From Palsa-147 sp963771905 (GTDB taxonomy: Bacteria; Acidobacteriota; Terriglobia; Acidiferrales; UBA7541), in assembly GCA_963771905.1 (NCBI GenBank), contig CAVYVI010000005.1, forward strand, positions 218,301-282,300: a stretch of 64,000 bases of DNA. Direction: 5' to 3'. Positions 8,386 to 15,954 of this stretch are shown here, piece after piece. Each line of letters begins with the position of its first letter. Position 1 is the stretch's first letter. Both the position numbers and the translations under genes were made by a program. A model generated the notes under the pieces. The model was not told the origin of the DNA. It ran no database searches and saw only the letters and a list, made by a program, of their open reading frames with translations.

Positions 8386-9270
8386 CTATTTCTCGGCTCG
8401 GACGCATTCGTCGTAAGCAGCCTTCGCGATCCGCGCGATCACCGCATCTCGCGTCGCTCCGTCCGCCGTCGAGTCCGTGACGAAAATGGCAATCGCGAGC
8501 CGCCGCCCGTCCGGCAAAGTGATGAGGCCGATATCGTTCGTGGCGTACGCGATGCCGTCGCTCCCGGTTCCCGAGGAGCCCGTCTTATGCGCCACGATTG
8601 TTCCAGCCGGCAGTTCCCCTTTGATCTGGTGCGGTCCCGTCGAAGTCTCTTCCATCCATCCCAATAAAATCCGCGTGTGCTCGGGCGTCAACGGCGAGTC
8701 GTCGCTGATCCGCCGAAGCAACGCAACCGCGCCCGCGGGTTCAAACCAGTTGCGATATTGCGCTCGCACGTCGCGAGCGAGCCCCTCTTCGTCATCCTCC
8801 AGGTGAAATCCCTTCACTCCGATCGACTCGATATATGCGTCCACGATTGCGGGTCCGCCAATCGTCCGCAAAACAATGTCCGCCGCAACATTATCGCTGA
8901 GCGACACGGAAAGCCGCAGGAGTTCACGCAAGGGGATGTCGACATTCGCTTCGGGATATTTGTCCTGAATCGGACTATGCGTGTGCGGGAGGATGCGGTC
9001 GCTCGGCAGAAATCGGATGGGCTGGTCCAGCGAAAACTTGCCCTCTTCGACGAGATGCAGCGCGGTCAGAGCAAGCGGCACTTTGAAAACCGATTGCATC
9101 GGCGGATGCGCATGCGCATCGAGATCGCAGTTCACCGCCGACCCCGGCAGCGCGCACGCCACGGAAACCTTCCCATGCGCGTCGCCGGCAATCCCCCGAA
9201 TCCGCTCTTGCAGCCCCACCTGCCCGAACGCCGCACCCGCGAGCAGCACAAACGCCATCGCAAACCGCAT
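8386..9270 (-). CDS. Class A beta-lactamase, exported serine hydrolase
   Basis: Exported enzyme predicted to open beta-lactam rings. Signal peptide MRFAMAFVLLAGAAFG; then the active-site S-x-x-K (SVFK, Ser60/Lys63), the SDN loop (Ser125-Asp-Asn127), and the KTG triad (Lys229-Thr-Gly231). The segment DIPLRELLRLSVSLSDNVAA resembles the PER/CfxA-like (A2) branch. An acidic omega-loop residue is probably within HLEDDEEG, but I cannot assign Glu166 with certainty. The start at 9270 is chosen for the signal peptide; the frame extends upstream without meaning. It stands alone, with no LysR-type regulator beside it. Confidence 0.88.
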   Translation of the reverse strand: MRFAMAFVLLAGAAFGQVGLQERIRGIAGDAHGKVSVACALPGSAVNCDLDAHAHPPMQSVFKVPLALTALHLVEEGKFSLDQPIRFLPSDRILPHTHSPIQDKYPEANVDIPLRELLRLSVSLSDNVAADIVLRTIGGPAIVDAYIESIGVKGFHLEDDEEGLARDVRAQYRNWFEPAGAVALLRRISDDSPLTPEHTRILLGWMEETSTGPHQIKGELPAGTIVAHKTGSSGTGSDGIAYATNDIGLITLPDGRRLAIAIFVTDSTADGATRDAVIARIAKAAYDECVRAEK

Positions 9271-9535
9271 CCCCGCACTATACCAAACGCGTCCGCGACC
9301 GGAGCGGCGCGGCTCCGGCGCGATCGCCGAGTCCGGCCGCCCGCGCGTTTCACAAAAAATCCACATCACCTCCAACCTTGCTTTTTCCCTCGCCGCGCTC
9401 ATTCCGCGCCTTCGATTGGCCGCGTGATTGCATTCACAATTTCGCGCGTTCTCGAATGCAGAATAGAGATATTGGTTTTAACTGCGCGATCCAAACTGTT
9501 TTGGGAACCCGCGTTTCATTTCGGACTACGCTAGG

Positions 9536-9735
9536 ATGATGCGACGAAGCAAAAAACTAAAAACCGTCGCCGCAAGCTCGCCACGCTGACACCTCACGAG
9601 GACCACAGCTGGCTCTTCGCATTTTCTTATCACGTCGACGCGGGCCACACCGACAGCCAAGCCGACAAACTTGCCTGGCGTGACATGTGCCTAGAGTTCC
9701 CGCGGCTCAGGCAATACAGTGGTTGCAAGGCCTAG
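9536..9735 (+). pseudogene. Degenerate small ORF (about 60 aa)
   Basis: A frame from about 9541 to the TAG at 9733-9735 encodes LTPHEDHSWLFAFSYHVDAG and continues to a plausible C-terminus (…FPRLRQYSGCKA), but has no start codon. An ATG at 9536 lies in another frame; joining the two needs one indel in the A-rich stretch around 9551-9562. It may be a broken short gene. Function unknown. Confidence 0.3.
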
Positions 9736-9894
9736 ACTCGCTCTGGCGGCCCTCATGTTGCGCTTCGACTTCTTGCTTCCGAAAACTCACGATTAACACG
9801 CCGACACAGCCCTCCACGCATAGTCTGTAGACTCATACCCATCCACGCTCCTACTGACCGGCCCGATTTGTTAGTCCAGGAGAAGTGAGAGTTT

Positions 9895-10734
9895 TTATAT
9901 CACAGCCATGGGCTGTGAAGTTGGATTTACTCCCCAGGGGCTACAGGCCGCCGGCGCCGGCGGCCTGTAGCCCAGCGCCGAGTGCGGACGCAGCGTGTTG
10001 TAGACCACCCGCCATTTCTCGATCACCACCTGGGCCTCCCTCAGCGAATAGAAAATCTCTCCGTTCAGGCATTCGTCTCGTAGCTTTCCGTTGAAGCTTT
10101 CGCAGTAGCCGTTCTCCCAAGGACTTCCCGGCTCGATGTACAGCGTCCCGGTGCCCACTTTGGCCAGCCATTCCCTCAGCTCTTTTGCTACGAACTCCGG
10201 ACCATTGTCCGAGCGAATGTTTTCCGGTATTCCCCGGAACAGCATCACGTCCGCAAGTGCTTCGATCACTTCATACCTCCCAAGCCTTCTGGCCACGCGG
10301 ATCGCCAGACACTCCCGGGTGTATTCGTCGATCAGCGTCAACATCCGCAACATTCTGCCGTCGTGCGTCATCGCGCTCACGAAGTCGTAACTCCACACAT
10401 GGTTCGCCCGCGCTGGTCGCAGCCGCACGCACGACCCATCGTTCAGCCACAATCTTCGGCGGGGCCGCTGTTTCTGCGGTACTTTCAGCCCCTCACGACG
10501 CCAGATGCGCTCGACCCGATCCTTGCCTACGTGCCAGCCAGCACTTTGCAACAGCGCCGTAATTCGTCGGTAACCGTAGCGCCCGTATTCACTGGCCAGT
10601 GCTACGATCGCTTCCGTCAGCGCATCTTCGTCGATCCGCGGGATCGCGGCATAGCGTTGTGTCCTTCGCCACTGCCCCAGCAGCCGGCAGGCATGACGCT
10701 CGCTCACTTCGTATTCTTCGCGCGCATGCTCCAC
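9895..10734 (-). CDS. IS3-family transposase OrfB (DDE integrase domain)
   Basis: Catalytic half of the transposase. It has an HTH_21-type N-terminus (YGYRRITALLQSAGWHVGKD) and an rve core with DDE residues: Asp in HVWSYDFVSAMTHDG, Asp in ENIRSDNGPEF, and Glu in PGSPWENGYCESFNGKLRDE. The C-terminus has the usual LRPHSALGYRPP. In vivo it is expected to be made mainly as an OrfAB fusion by -1 frameshifting at 10764-10770; in that frame the coding sequence continues upstream without a stop into orfA. The listed GTG start may therefore not be used. Confidence 0.92.
   Translation of the reverse strand: MEHAREEYEVSERHACRLLGQWRRTQRYAAIPRIDEDALTEAIVALASEYGRYGYRRITALLQSAGWHVGKDRVERIWRREGLKVPQKQRPRRRLWLNDGSCVRLRPARANHVWSYDFVSAMTHDGRMLRMLTLIDEYTRECLAIRVARRLGRYEVIEALADVMLFRGIPENIRSDNGPEFVAKELREWLAKVGTGTLYIEPGSPWENGYCESFNGKLRDECLNGEIFYSLREAQVVIEKWRVVYNTLRPHSALGYRPPAPAACSPWGVNPTSQPMAVI
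9938..9973. repeat. 36-bp perfect palindrome in the transposase 3' end
   Basis: GGGCTACAGGCCGCCGGC followed at once by its exact reverse complement. It lies within the last codons of orfB (…YRPPAPAACSPW). A second small hairpin, CACAGCC-ATG-GGCTGTG, lies at 9901-9917. Together they could form strong structures at the outgoing end of the IS. Confidence 0.9.
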
Positions 10735-10757
10735 CGCACAACGCCGCCGCTCAGGGC

Positions 10758-11036
10758 TCAGAAGTTTCCCGAGGCCACGTCCTTCAGGATCTGCTTCTCC
10801 AAAGACAGCTCCGCGACTAAACGCTTCAGCTTCGCGTTCTCTCGCTCTAATTCCTTCAGCCGTTTCGCTTGATCTAGCTTCAGGCCGCCGAATTCTTTTC
10901 TCCAGCGGTAGTACGTCTGCACCGTGATCTCTGCTTCCTTGCAGGATTGTGGTGTGCTTTTCCCATTCGCTATTTCCACTTCAATCTGCCGCAGCAGCGC
11001 CACGATTTGCTCCGGCTTGTGTTTCTTCATCGGCAT
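10758..11036 (-). CDS. IS3-family OrfA (DNA-binding HTH protein)
   Basis: Small helix-turn-helix protein that binds the IS ends. It opens MPMKKHKPEQIVALLRQIEV, has the HTH segment TPQSCKEAEITVQTYYRWRK and ends in a leucine-zipper-like coiled coil (LKELERENAKLKRLVAELSL). I use the ATG at 11036, preceded by AAAGGAGAG, rather than the GTG at 11069. The gene ends …SGNF-stop at 10758 and overlaps orfB's upstream frame. Confidence 0.9.
   Translation of the reverse strand: MPMKKHKPEQIVALLRQIEVEIANGKSTPQSCKEAEITVQTYYRWRKEFGGLKLDQAKRLKELERENAKLKRLVAELSLEKQILKDVASGNF
10764..10770 (-). other. Predicted -1 programmed frameshift site (GGGAAAC)
   Basis: Read on the minus strand, the codons TCG GGA AAC TTC TGA contain the heptamer G GGA AAC in the correct X-XXY-YYZ phase, three codons before the orfA stop. 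A -1 slip reads LLSPERRRCAVEHAREEYE directly into orfB, and related IS407-type fusions show the same kind of junction. The slip itself is inferred. Confidence 0.6.
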
Positions 11037-11114
11037 GTCCAGCTCTCCTTTAGAGTGATTTTCTCTCACTCCCGCTGGACTAATTCAAGCCGGTCAGGTC
11101 ACTACTATCCCGGT

Positions 11115-11354
11115 GTGCCTCCGCCAAAGACTAGAGACGCACGCAGATTGTTCGGCCAGGCCCTCCGTAAAATGCGCGAAGCAAAAGGGATCTCGCAGGA
11201 AGTGTTGGCCGAACTCGCGGGAATTCACCGCACGTACGTTGGGGATGTGGAGCGCGGCACCCGCAACATAGCACTAATCAACCTGACAAAGTTGGCTTCT
11301 GCCTTGGGAGTTCCCCTGAGCCGCCTCATTCTCGAAATGGAAAGACAGGCGTGA
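11115..11354 (+). CDS. XRE-family regulator, probable restriction-modification controller
   Basis: A 79-residue Cro/C1-type helix-turn-helix protein: FGQALRKMREAKGISQEVLA, then ELAGIHRTYVGDVERGTRN and the closing helix NLTKLASALGVPLSRLILEM. It has the size and layout of C (controller) proteins that time endonuclease expression in type II systems. The GTG at 11115 is the only start between the IS end (11097) and the HTH apart from a TTG; no good ribosome-binding site is visible, so the IS may have damaged its 5' region. It overlaps the endonuclease gene (TGATG), supporting a joint operon. Confidence 0.85.
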   Translation: MPPPKTRDARRLFGQALRKMREAKGISQEVLAELAGIHRTYVGDVERGTRNIALINLTKLASALGVPLSRLILEMERQA

Positions 11355-11974
11355 TGGGAGTGGAAAAGTATATTCCTGCCGACCTGATGAAACTCTACGA
11401 AGTCTACGATCATATGCATGCCGCGGCTATCCTTGCGAACGAGTTTCCGGATGAATTCGCGGACCTATGTCACGCACTTCGTGAATTCCGGTTTACCGAA
11501 AAACAGGTGAAGACGCCGGGTGGCAACGAGAGCGAAATCCCTAAGGCATTCTCTCGCTTGTTGCGTCCGCGCTGGAAAACGGAGAACCTCAAAGCTGAGC
11601 TGAGAATCGACGATAAACCGGTCCCTCTGCAATCCCACAAGATTGATTACCTGCGAGGCCGCGTCGCGCTAGACCTTGAGTGGAACAGCAAGGATCAAAC
11701 ATTTGACCGCGACCTTAACGCCTTCTCAGAATTCCATCGGTACGGGAAGATCTCGGTCGGCGTATTGGTAACGAGGAGCCAGGAACTCGACCCCTGGTTT
11801 GCCAGCCTCGGCGCCTATGTCGATTCCCGAGGAAAGAAGATGAAGTACTCCGCGAAATACGGTGCGTCAACAACTCAAATGGGCCAGCTCGAACGGCGCT
11901 TAACTGCTGGACGGGGCGGCGTCTGTCCTGTGCTAATCTTTGGAATCACGACCAAGCTGCTTGAGAAGCGATGA
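11354..11974 (+). CDS. BglII/BstYI-family type II restriction endonuclease
   Basis: Predicted DNA-cleaving component of the restriction system, 206 aa. The core reads HKIDYLRGRVALDLEWNSKD followed by a FDRDL segment, then SVGVLVTRSQEL. Asp98, Glu109 and Asn111 may correspond to the D…E-x-Q active site of BglII; the third ligand differing from Lys is typical of this family. I take ATG 11354 (overlapping the controller's stop) instead of the GTG three bases upstream. The 3' end overlaps the methyltransferase start by four bases. The recognition site cannot be read from the sequence; BglII cuts AGATCT and BstYI RGATCY. Confidence 0.85.
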   Translation: MGVEKYIPADLMKLYEVYDHMHAAAILANEFPDEFADLCHALREFRFTEKQVKTPGGNESEIPKAFSRLLRPRWKTENLKAELRIDDKPVPLQSHKIDYLRGRVALDLEWNSKDQTFDRDLNAFSEFHRYGKISVGVLVTRSQELDPWFASLGAYVDSRGKKMKYSAKYGASTTQMGQLERRLTAGRGGVCPVLIFGITTKLLEKR

Positions 11975-12669
11975 AAACCATAAACAAAGCAAATGCTGCA
12001 GAGCAAGGCGAGGTAGGCCGCGACCTTTTGCGTTTCGCAGGAAAGTTGCGCTTCTCAACGATCCTCGCTGACCCGCCGTGGCGATTTCAAAACCGTACTG
12101 GAAAAATGGCCCCGGAACATCATCGGCTGCATCGATACGGCACGATGACAATGGAGGATATCTACGAACTGCCGGTGGCGCAGGTTGCAGCCGAGAGAGC
12201 GCATCTTTACTTGTGGATTCCCAACGCCCTCATTGCGGAGGGAATTGAAACGATGAGACGCTGGGGCTTTACTTACAAGACGAACATCGTCTGGTACAAA
12301 GTGCGGAAGGATGGAGGCCCAGACCGACGCGGAGTGGGATTTTACTACCGAAATGTGACCGAGATAATTCTGTTCGGCGTGCGGGGTAAGAACGCGCGGA
12401 CCCTGAAGCCGGGCCGATCGATGCCCAACATCATCCTTGCCCAGAAACAAGGGCACAGCATCAAGCCCCCATCACAGTTTGAAATCATCGAACAATGCAG
12501 CTGGGGGCCTTTTCTGGAACTGTTCGCCCGCCGCCCACGACTTGGCTGGTATCAGTGGGGCGATCAGTATAGAAACCGGCCTGATGAGGACGCACCATTC
12601 GTACTCACCCCGCCCAAATCGAAACGCGCGAGTCCTGAACAAGGCCTCCTCTCGCTGCGGGTGCAGTGA
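11971..12669 (+). CDS. MT-A70-family DNA N6-adenine methyltransferase
   Basis: Predicted modification enzyme protecting host DNA from the preceding nuclease. It has the catalytic DPPW motif (STILADPPWRFQ, residues 34-37) and further MT-A70 features: HLYLWIPNALIAEGIETMRR, WGFTYKTNIVWYK, the TEIILFGVRG strand and a C-terminal RPRLGWYQWGDQ. The 232-aa length matches prokaryotic MT-A70 enzymes of the M.MunI type, which methylate adenine N6. That differs from M.BglII, which makes N4-methylcytosine. The start overlaps the endonuclease stop (ATGA). Confidence 0.9.
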   Translation: MKTINKANAAEQGEVGRDLLRFAGKLRFSTILADPPWRFQNRTGKMAPEHHRLHRYGTMTMEDIYELPVAQVAAERAHLYLWIPNALIAEGIETMRRWGFTYKTNIVWYKVRKDGGPDRRGVGFYYRNVTEIILFGVRGKNARTLKPGRSMPNIILAQKQGHSIKPPSQFEIIEQCSWGPFLELFARRPRLGWYQWGDQYRNRPDEDAPFVLTPPKSKRASPEQGLLSLRVQ

Positions 12670-12847
12670 ATCACGCCCGCAGCCGCTTTATCGTCGTTCG
12701 GTCTCCGTTCATTCCGGCCCGTTAGGAAACTCGACACGAACCGGCAGGTCTAAGCCCCTGCGACAGTCCATTGACTCCGAAGCCGAACCAAAATACGCTC
12801 GGGCCACGCTGGTCTGCGAGCGAGAAAAAAGATGAGAGACACAAGCG

Positions 12848-14311
12848 ATGATTGACATCTCGAAAGCCAAACCCTCGAAACTAGAAGTCGAGGTTAGCCC
12901 CAGCAACAACATCTTTAGGGAGCTCGGCAACAATACCTACTCGTTTCTTGATTTGCTCTCCGAGCTGATTGACAATTCCGTCGCTGCAAGAGACCTCCAG
13001 GATCTCCTTGACGTCCAGATCGTGATCGGCATCTGCAACCAGAGAGAGAAGACGTTTTTCACAATAACTGACAACGCTACAGGAATTCCTCGCAACCGCC
13101 TCGGCGCAGCAATTTCACCGGCGGCGATTCAGAACAAGGACTCACTAAATGAGCACGGCCTCGGGATGAAGCAGGCCGTGGCAAGCTTGGGCGAACTGGA
13201 TTACCTGGCAACAAAGACCAGCAAGGACAAGGATGCCGTCATCATAAGCAAGTTTCAATTTGGAAAGCTCAACTGCAGGGAAGTCGGGGTCAACTGGGGA
13301 AATGGAACCGAGATAAGAGTTGTCAAGCTTCGCGAGATCGTTCCAGTAACTCAGTCCCATTTCACCCGTGATATCGTCAAGCAACTCGGGGCGCGATACC
13401 GCAGACTGATGCTTCCAGACGCTCCGAAAATGAAACTGTCTTTGAAGTTGGTCGATGCTGACTCATCATCTAACGACCTAATTCAGGAATACCGAATTGA
13501 ACCAGTTAAACCAGTTTACTTCCATCCGAATACAAGACAGAACAAGCCCGTCGTCGATAAGAAGGCCTTCAGGGGGCACGGCTGGAAAGCTGAACTCACA
13601 TTTGGCTATGCGCCAACAGAAAAGGAATACCCAGAGCTTGGACTTGATAAGCCGACGAAGTTTGACCCGTATCATGTCTCCATCAAGAACCAAGGACTCG
13701 ACATCATCCTCCACGATCGAGTGATTGAGTTCCATATGCTCTCTGAAATAGGACTCATTCAGGCTCGCCACAACGACTACAACCCTATTCGTGGCGAAAT
13801 CGACCTGAAAAGCGGTTTCAGCACTGCGATCACAAAGAACGCCATCATTCAAGACGAGCATTTCCGCGAGTGCGTTGAGCAGATCAGAGAATTTCTGGAC
13901 GGTAGCGGCTATCTCAAACGCAAAACCTACCCCGGCGACCTCCCTGAAAAACTCTTGCGAGACCGCCTCGCGGAGTGGCTGAAGAATAATACGGTTACTC
14001 CCCGAACCGACGTGCAGACCGAATTCGCAGTTCAAGGACTAGGCGGGAGCATCGACATACTCGCTGATCGCGAGCCTTGGGAACTCAAGAAGGACGAAGC
14101 CAACGGCCTAGACGTATACCAACTTTTCGCGTATCTGGACATGGGGAACTTTGAGCGTGGCTACCTCGTCGCAAAAAGCTTCTCGACCGGAGCGGAAACC
14201 GCGACTGCCCATGTCGAGAAGCGCCATAAGAAAGTCATTAAACTGGTTCGCCTCGATACCCTTCCGATCAACCATCCGATGGACGACAAGGAGAGAGAAG
14301 AGTATTCGTGA
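12848..14311 (+). CDS. GHKL (Hsp90/MORC-like) ATPase with C-terminal PD-(D/E)XK-like segment
   Basis: Probable ATP-driven partner of the restriction system, 487 aa. The N-terminal GHKL fold shows the N-box LSELIDNSVAA (Glu39, Asn43), a G1-like box TDNATGIPRN (Asp75, Gly79) and the G2 box EHGLGMKQA (Gly104, Gly106). A middle region of about 150-390 resembles the transducer part of MutL/MORC proteins. Residues about 400-420 read GGSIDILADREPWELKKD, a D…E-x-K nuclease-like signature (Asp403, Glu412, Lys414). It lies 178 bases after the methyltransferase on the same strand. MutL/MORC-type ATPases in restriction loci are known from comparative genomics; the nuclease assignment here is my inference. 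GC content is lower than in flanking genes. Confidence 0.8.
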   Translation: MIDISKAKPSKLEVEVSPSNNIFRELGNNTYSFLDLLSELIDNSVAARDLQDLLDVQIVIGICNQREKTFFTITDNATGIPRNRLGAAISPAAIQNKDSLNEHGLGMKQAVASLGELDYLATKTSKDKDAVIISKFQFGKLNCREVGVNWGNGTEIRVVKLREIVPVTQSHFTRDIVKQLGARYRRLMLPDAPKMKLSLKLVDADSSSNDLIQEYRIEPVKPVYFHPNTRQNKPVVDKKAFRGHGWKAELTFGYAPTEKEYPELGLDKPTKFDPYHVSIKNQGLDIILHDRVIEFHMLSEIGLIQARHNDYNPIRGEIDLKSGFSTAITKNAIIQDEHFRECVEQIREFLDGSGYLKRKTYPGDLPEKLLRDRLAEWLKNNTVTPRTDVQTEFAVQGLGGSIDILADREPWELKKDEANGLDVYQLFAYLDMGNFERGYLVAKSFSTGAETATAHVEKRHKKVIKLVRLDTLPINHPMDDKEREEYS

Positions 14312-14681
14312 TTGACCGATCAACCGAGGGTGCCTTTCGCGTGCCTGCCTGCTCACCCCACAAGATGTCCACAGAAACCTCAATCTTTCTTTTTCCACGC
14401 TTAGTGCTAGCCTATATGTGAGGTTATGAGTGGCATCGGCACAATTCGGGCAACCGCACCAGCCGCTGATAGGACACAACCCATTTCTAATCGGGACTGC
14501 AAACGATTAGAAATCGCTGCAACTCATTGCAAACAAACGACGAAAATGATTTCTAATCGGAACAAAATGCGAGTTCTCGCGCCCGATACCCTTGAATCTC
14601 AGCACCCGGCCCGCACTCTAAAGAATGAAGGCGCCCAGTCGCACCGCCATCCGCGGCTGGCGAGCTCGCAGCCCTAAGACC
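14312..14681. other. Non-coding right border of the restriction island
   Basis: 370 bases between the GHKL gene and the thiolase gene. It contains the 83-bp structured repeat at 14486-14568 and AT-richer sequence than the flanks. No gene is supported here. The composition shifts back to the GC-rich style at about 14575. Confidence 0.6.
14486..14568 (+). repeat. 83-bp structured dispersed repeat, copy 1
   Basis: Aligns without gaps to the reverse complement of 58832-58914 at about 65 of 83 positions. Conserved blocks are TCTAATCGGGAC at the start, ACGATTAGAAATCGCTG in the middle, CAAACG, and ATTTCTAATCGGAACAAAAT at the end. The middle block CGATTAGAAAT pairs with the last ATTTCTAATCG, so a hairpin with a variable loop is conserved; variable positions concentrate between the blocks. 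Confidence 0.85.
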
Positions 14682-15930
14682 ATGAACAAAGCCGTTTACA
14701 TCGTGAGCGCCGCAAGAACGCCGATCGGAAAATTCGGCGGCTCGCTCGCCGATTTCACCGCGCCGGATCTCGGCGTGATCGCGGTCCGCGCCGCCCTCGT
14801 GCGCGCCTTCGGCGATCCGCTCCCGTCCGAGCGCACGCCCGGCGAGCCCGCAAAAAATCCGCCGGCATCGCTTCCCTGGCGCGTCGACGAAGTCATCATC
14901 GGCAACGCGCGCCCCGCCGGCGTCGGCCCCAATCCCGCGCGGCAAATTGCCTGGCGCTCCGGACTCGGCGACGACGTTCCCGGCTTCACCGTCAACATGG
15001 CTTGCGCGTCGGGCCTGCGCTCCGTTGTTCTGGGCTGGCAGCAAATTATTACCGGCGTGGCGGAAATTATCGTCGCGGGCGGCGCGGAATCCATGAGCCG
15101 CGTGCCGTATCTTCTCGAAGGCCGCTGGGGATTCAAGATGGGAAATCAGCCGCTTGTCGACGGAATGTTTCGCGACGGTTTTTTCTGCCAGATTGCGAAA
15201 ATGGTGATGGGCGAAACCGCCGAACTTCTCGCCGAACAATATAAAATCCCACGCAGCTGAACAAGATGAATTCGCGCTCGAAACCCAGCGCCGCGCCGGC
15301 CGCGCCCAAGCCGAGTGCCGGTTCTCCACGGAAATTGTTCCCGTCGAGCGCACCGATAAGAAAGGCAACGTCATTCGCTTCGAAAAAGACGAGCACGTCC
15401 GCGCCGACACCACCCTCGAATCTCTCGCGAAATTGCCGCCCGTTTTCAGCAAGACCGGCACCGTCACCGCCGGAAATTCCAGCGGCATCACCGACGGCGC
15501 CGCCGCCGTGGTTCTCGCGAGCGAAGAAAAAGTTCGCGAGCTCGGCCTGAAACCTCTCGCGCGCATCGTCGACGCGCAAATTGCCGCCGTCGATCCGCGC
15601 ATCATGGGCATCGGCCCCGTTCCCGCAATACGCAAATTGACCGCGCGCACCGGCACGCGTCTCGACGACTACGCCGCCATCGAATTGAACGAAGCCTTCG
15701 CCGCGCAAGTCCTCGCTTGCGATCGCGATTTGCATTTCCCGCGCGAGCGTCTGAATCCCAACGGCGGCGCTATCGCTCTCGGACATCCCATCGGTTGCAC
15801 CGGCGCCCGCATTCTCACCACGCTCGTTCACGAGCTGCGCACTGGCCTTCGGGACAGTGGCCGTAGGGGGTTAGCTACTTTGTGCGTTTCCGGCGGATTG
15901 GGCGTGGCAGTCGAGGTCGAGTCGGTCTAA
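14682..15930 (+). CDS. Thiolase (acetyl-CoA acyltransferase), one frameshift
   Basis: Catalyses thiolytic cleavage or condensation of acyl-CoA. The first part (MNKAVYIVSAARTPIGKFGG onward) holds the nucleophilic cysteine in VNMACASGLRS. The frame ends at a TGA at 15258 after EQYKIPRS; removing one T there continues directly into EQDEFALETQRRAGRAQAE. The second part has the catalytic histidine in NGGAIALGHPIGCTGAR and the second cysteine in LCVSGGLGVAVE, ending at 15930. All catalytic residues are intact (about 415 aa), so the gene is either very recently broken or carries a consensus error. An enoyl-CoA hydratase follows 24 bases later, suggesting a beta-oxidation-like operon. Confidence 0.88.
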
Positions 15931-15954
15931 GCTGTTTTTGGGACGGGAACTGAT

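Larger units (their letters stand above)
9854..11097 (-). mobile_element. IS3-family insertion sequence (about 1244 bp)
   Basis: The element is bounded by imperfect inverted ends: left CTGACCGGCCCGATTTGTTA then GTCCAGGAGAAGTGAGAG, right (reverse-complemented) CTGACCGGCTTGAATTAGTC then CAGCGGGAGTGAGAG. Inside are the two overlapping-frame genes orfA and orfB on the minus strand, typical of IS3 (IS407-like) elements. No clear 3-4 base target duplication is visible. It sits directly upstream of the XRE gene of the restriction operon, leaving 17 bases to that gene's likely start, so its insertion probably replaced the native promoter. Confidence 0.9.

Noticed and set aside
12437..12835. 132-codon frame on the plus strand across the methyltransferase end
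   Set aside because: It overlaps the MT-A70 gene in another phase, has no family features, and merely crosses the 178-base gap before the ATPase gene.
14486..14568. Integron attC site
   Set aside because: It lacks the GTTRRRY core sites and there is no integron integrase nearby; the conserved blocks are different.
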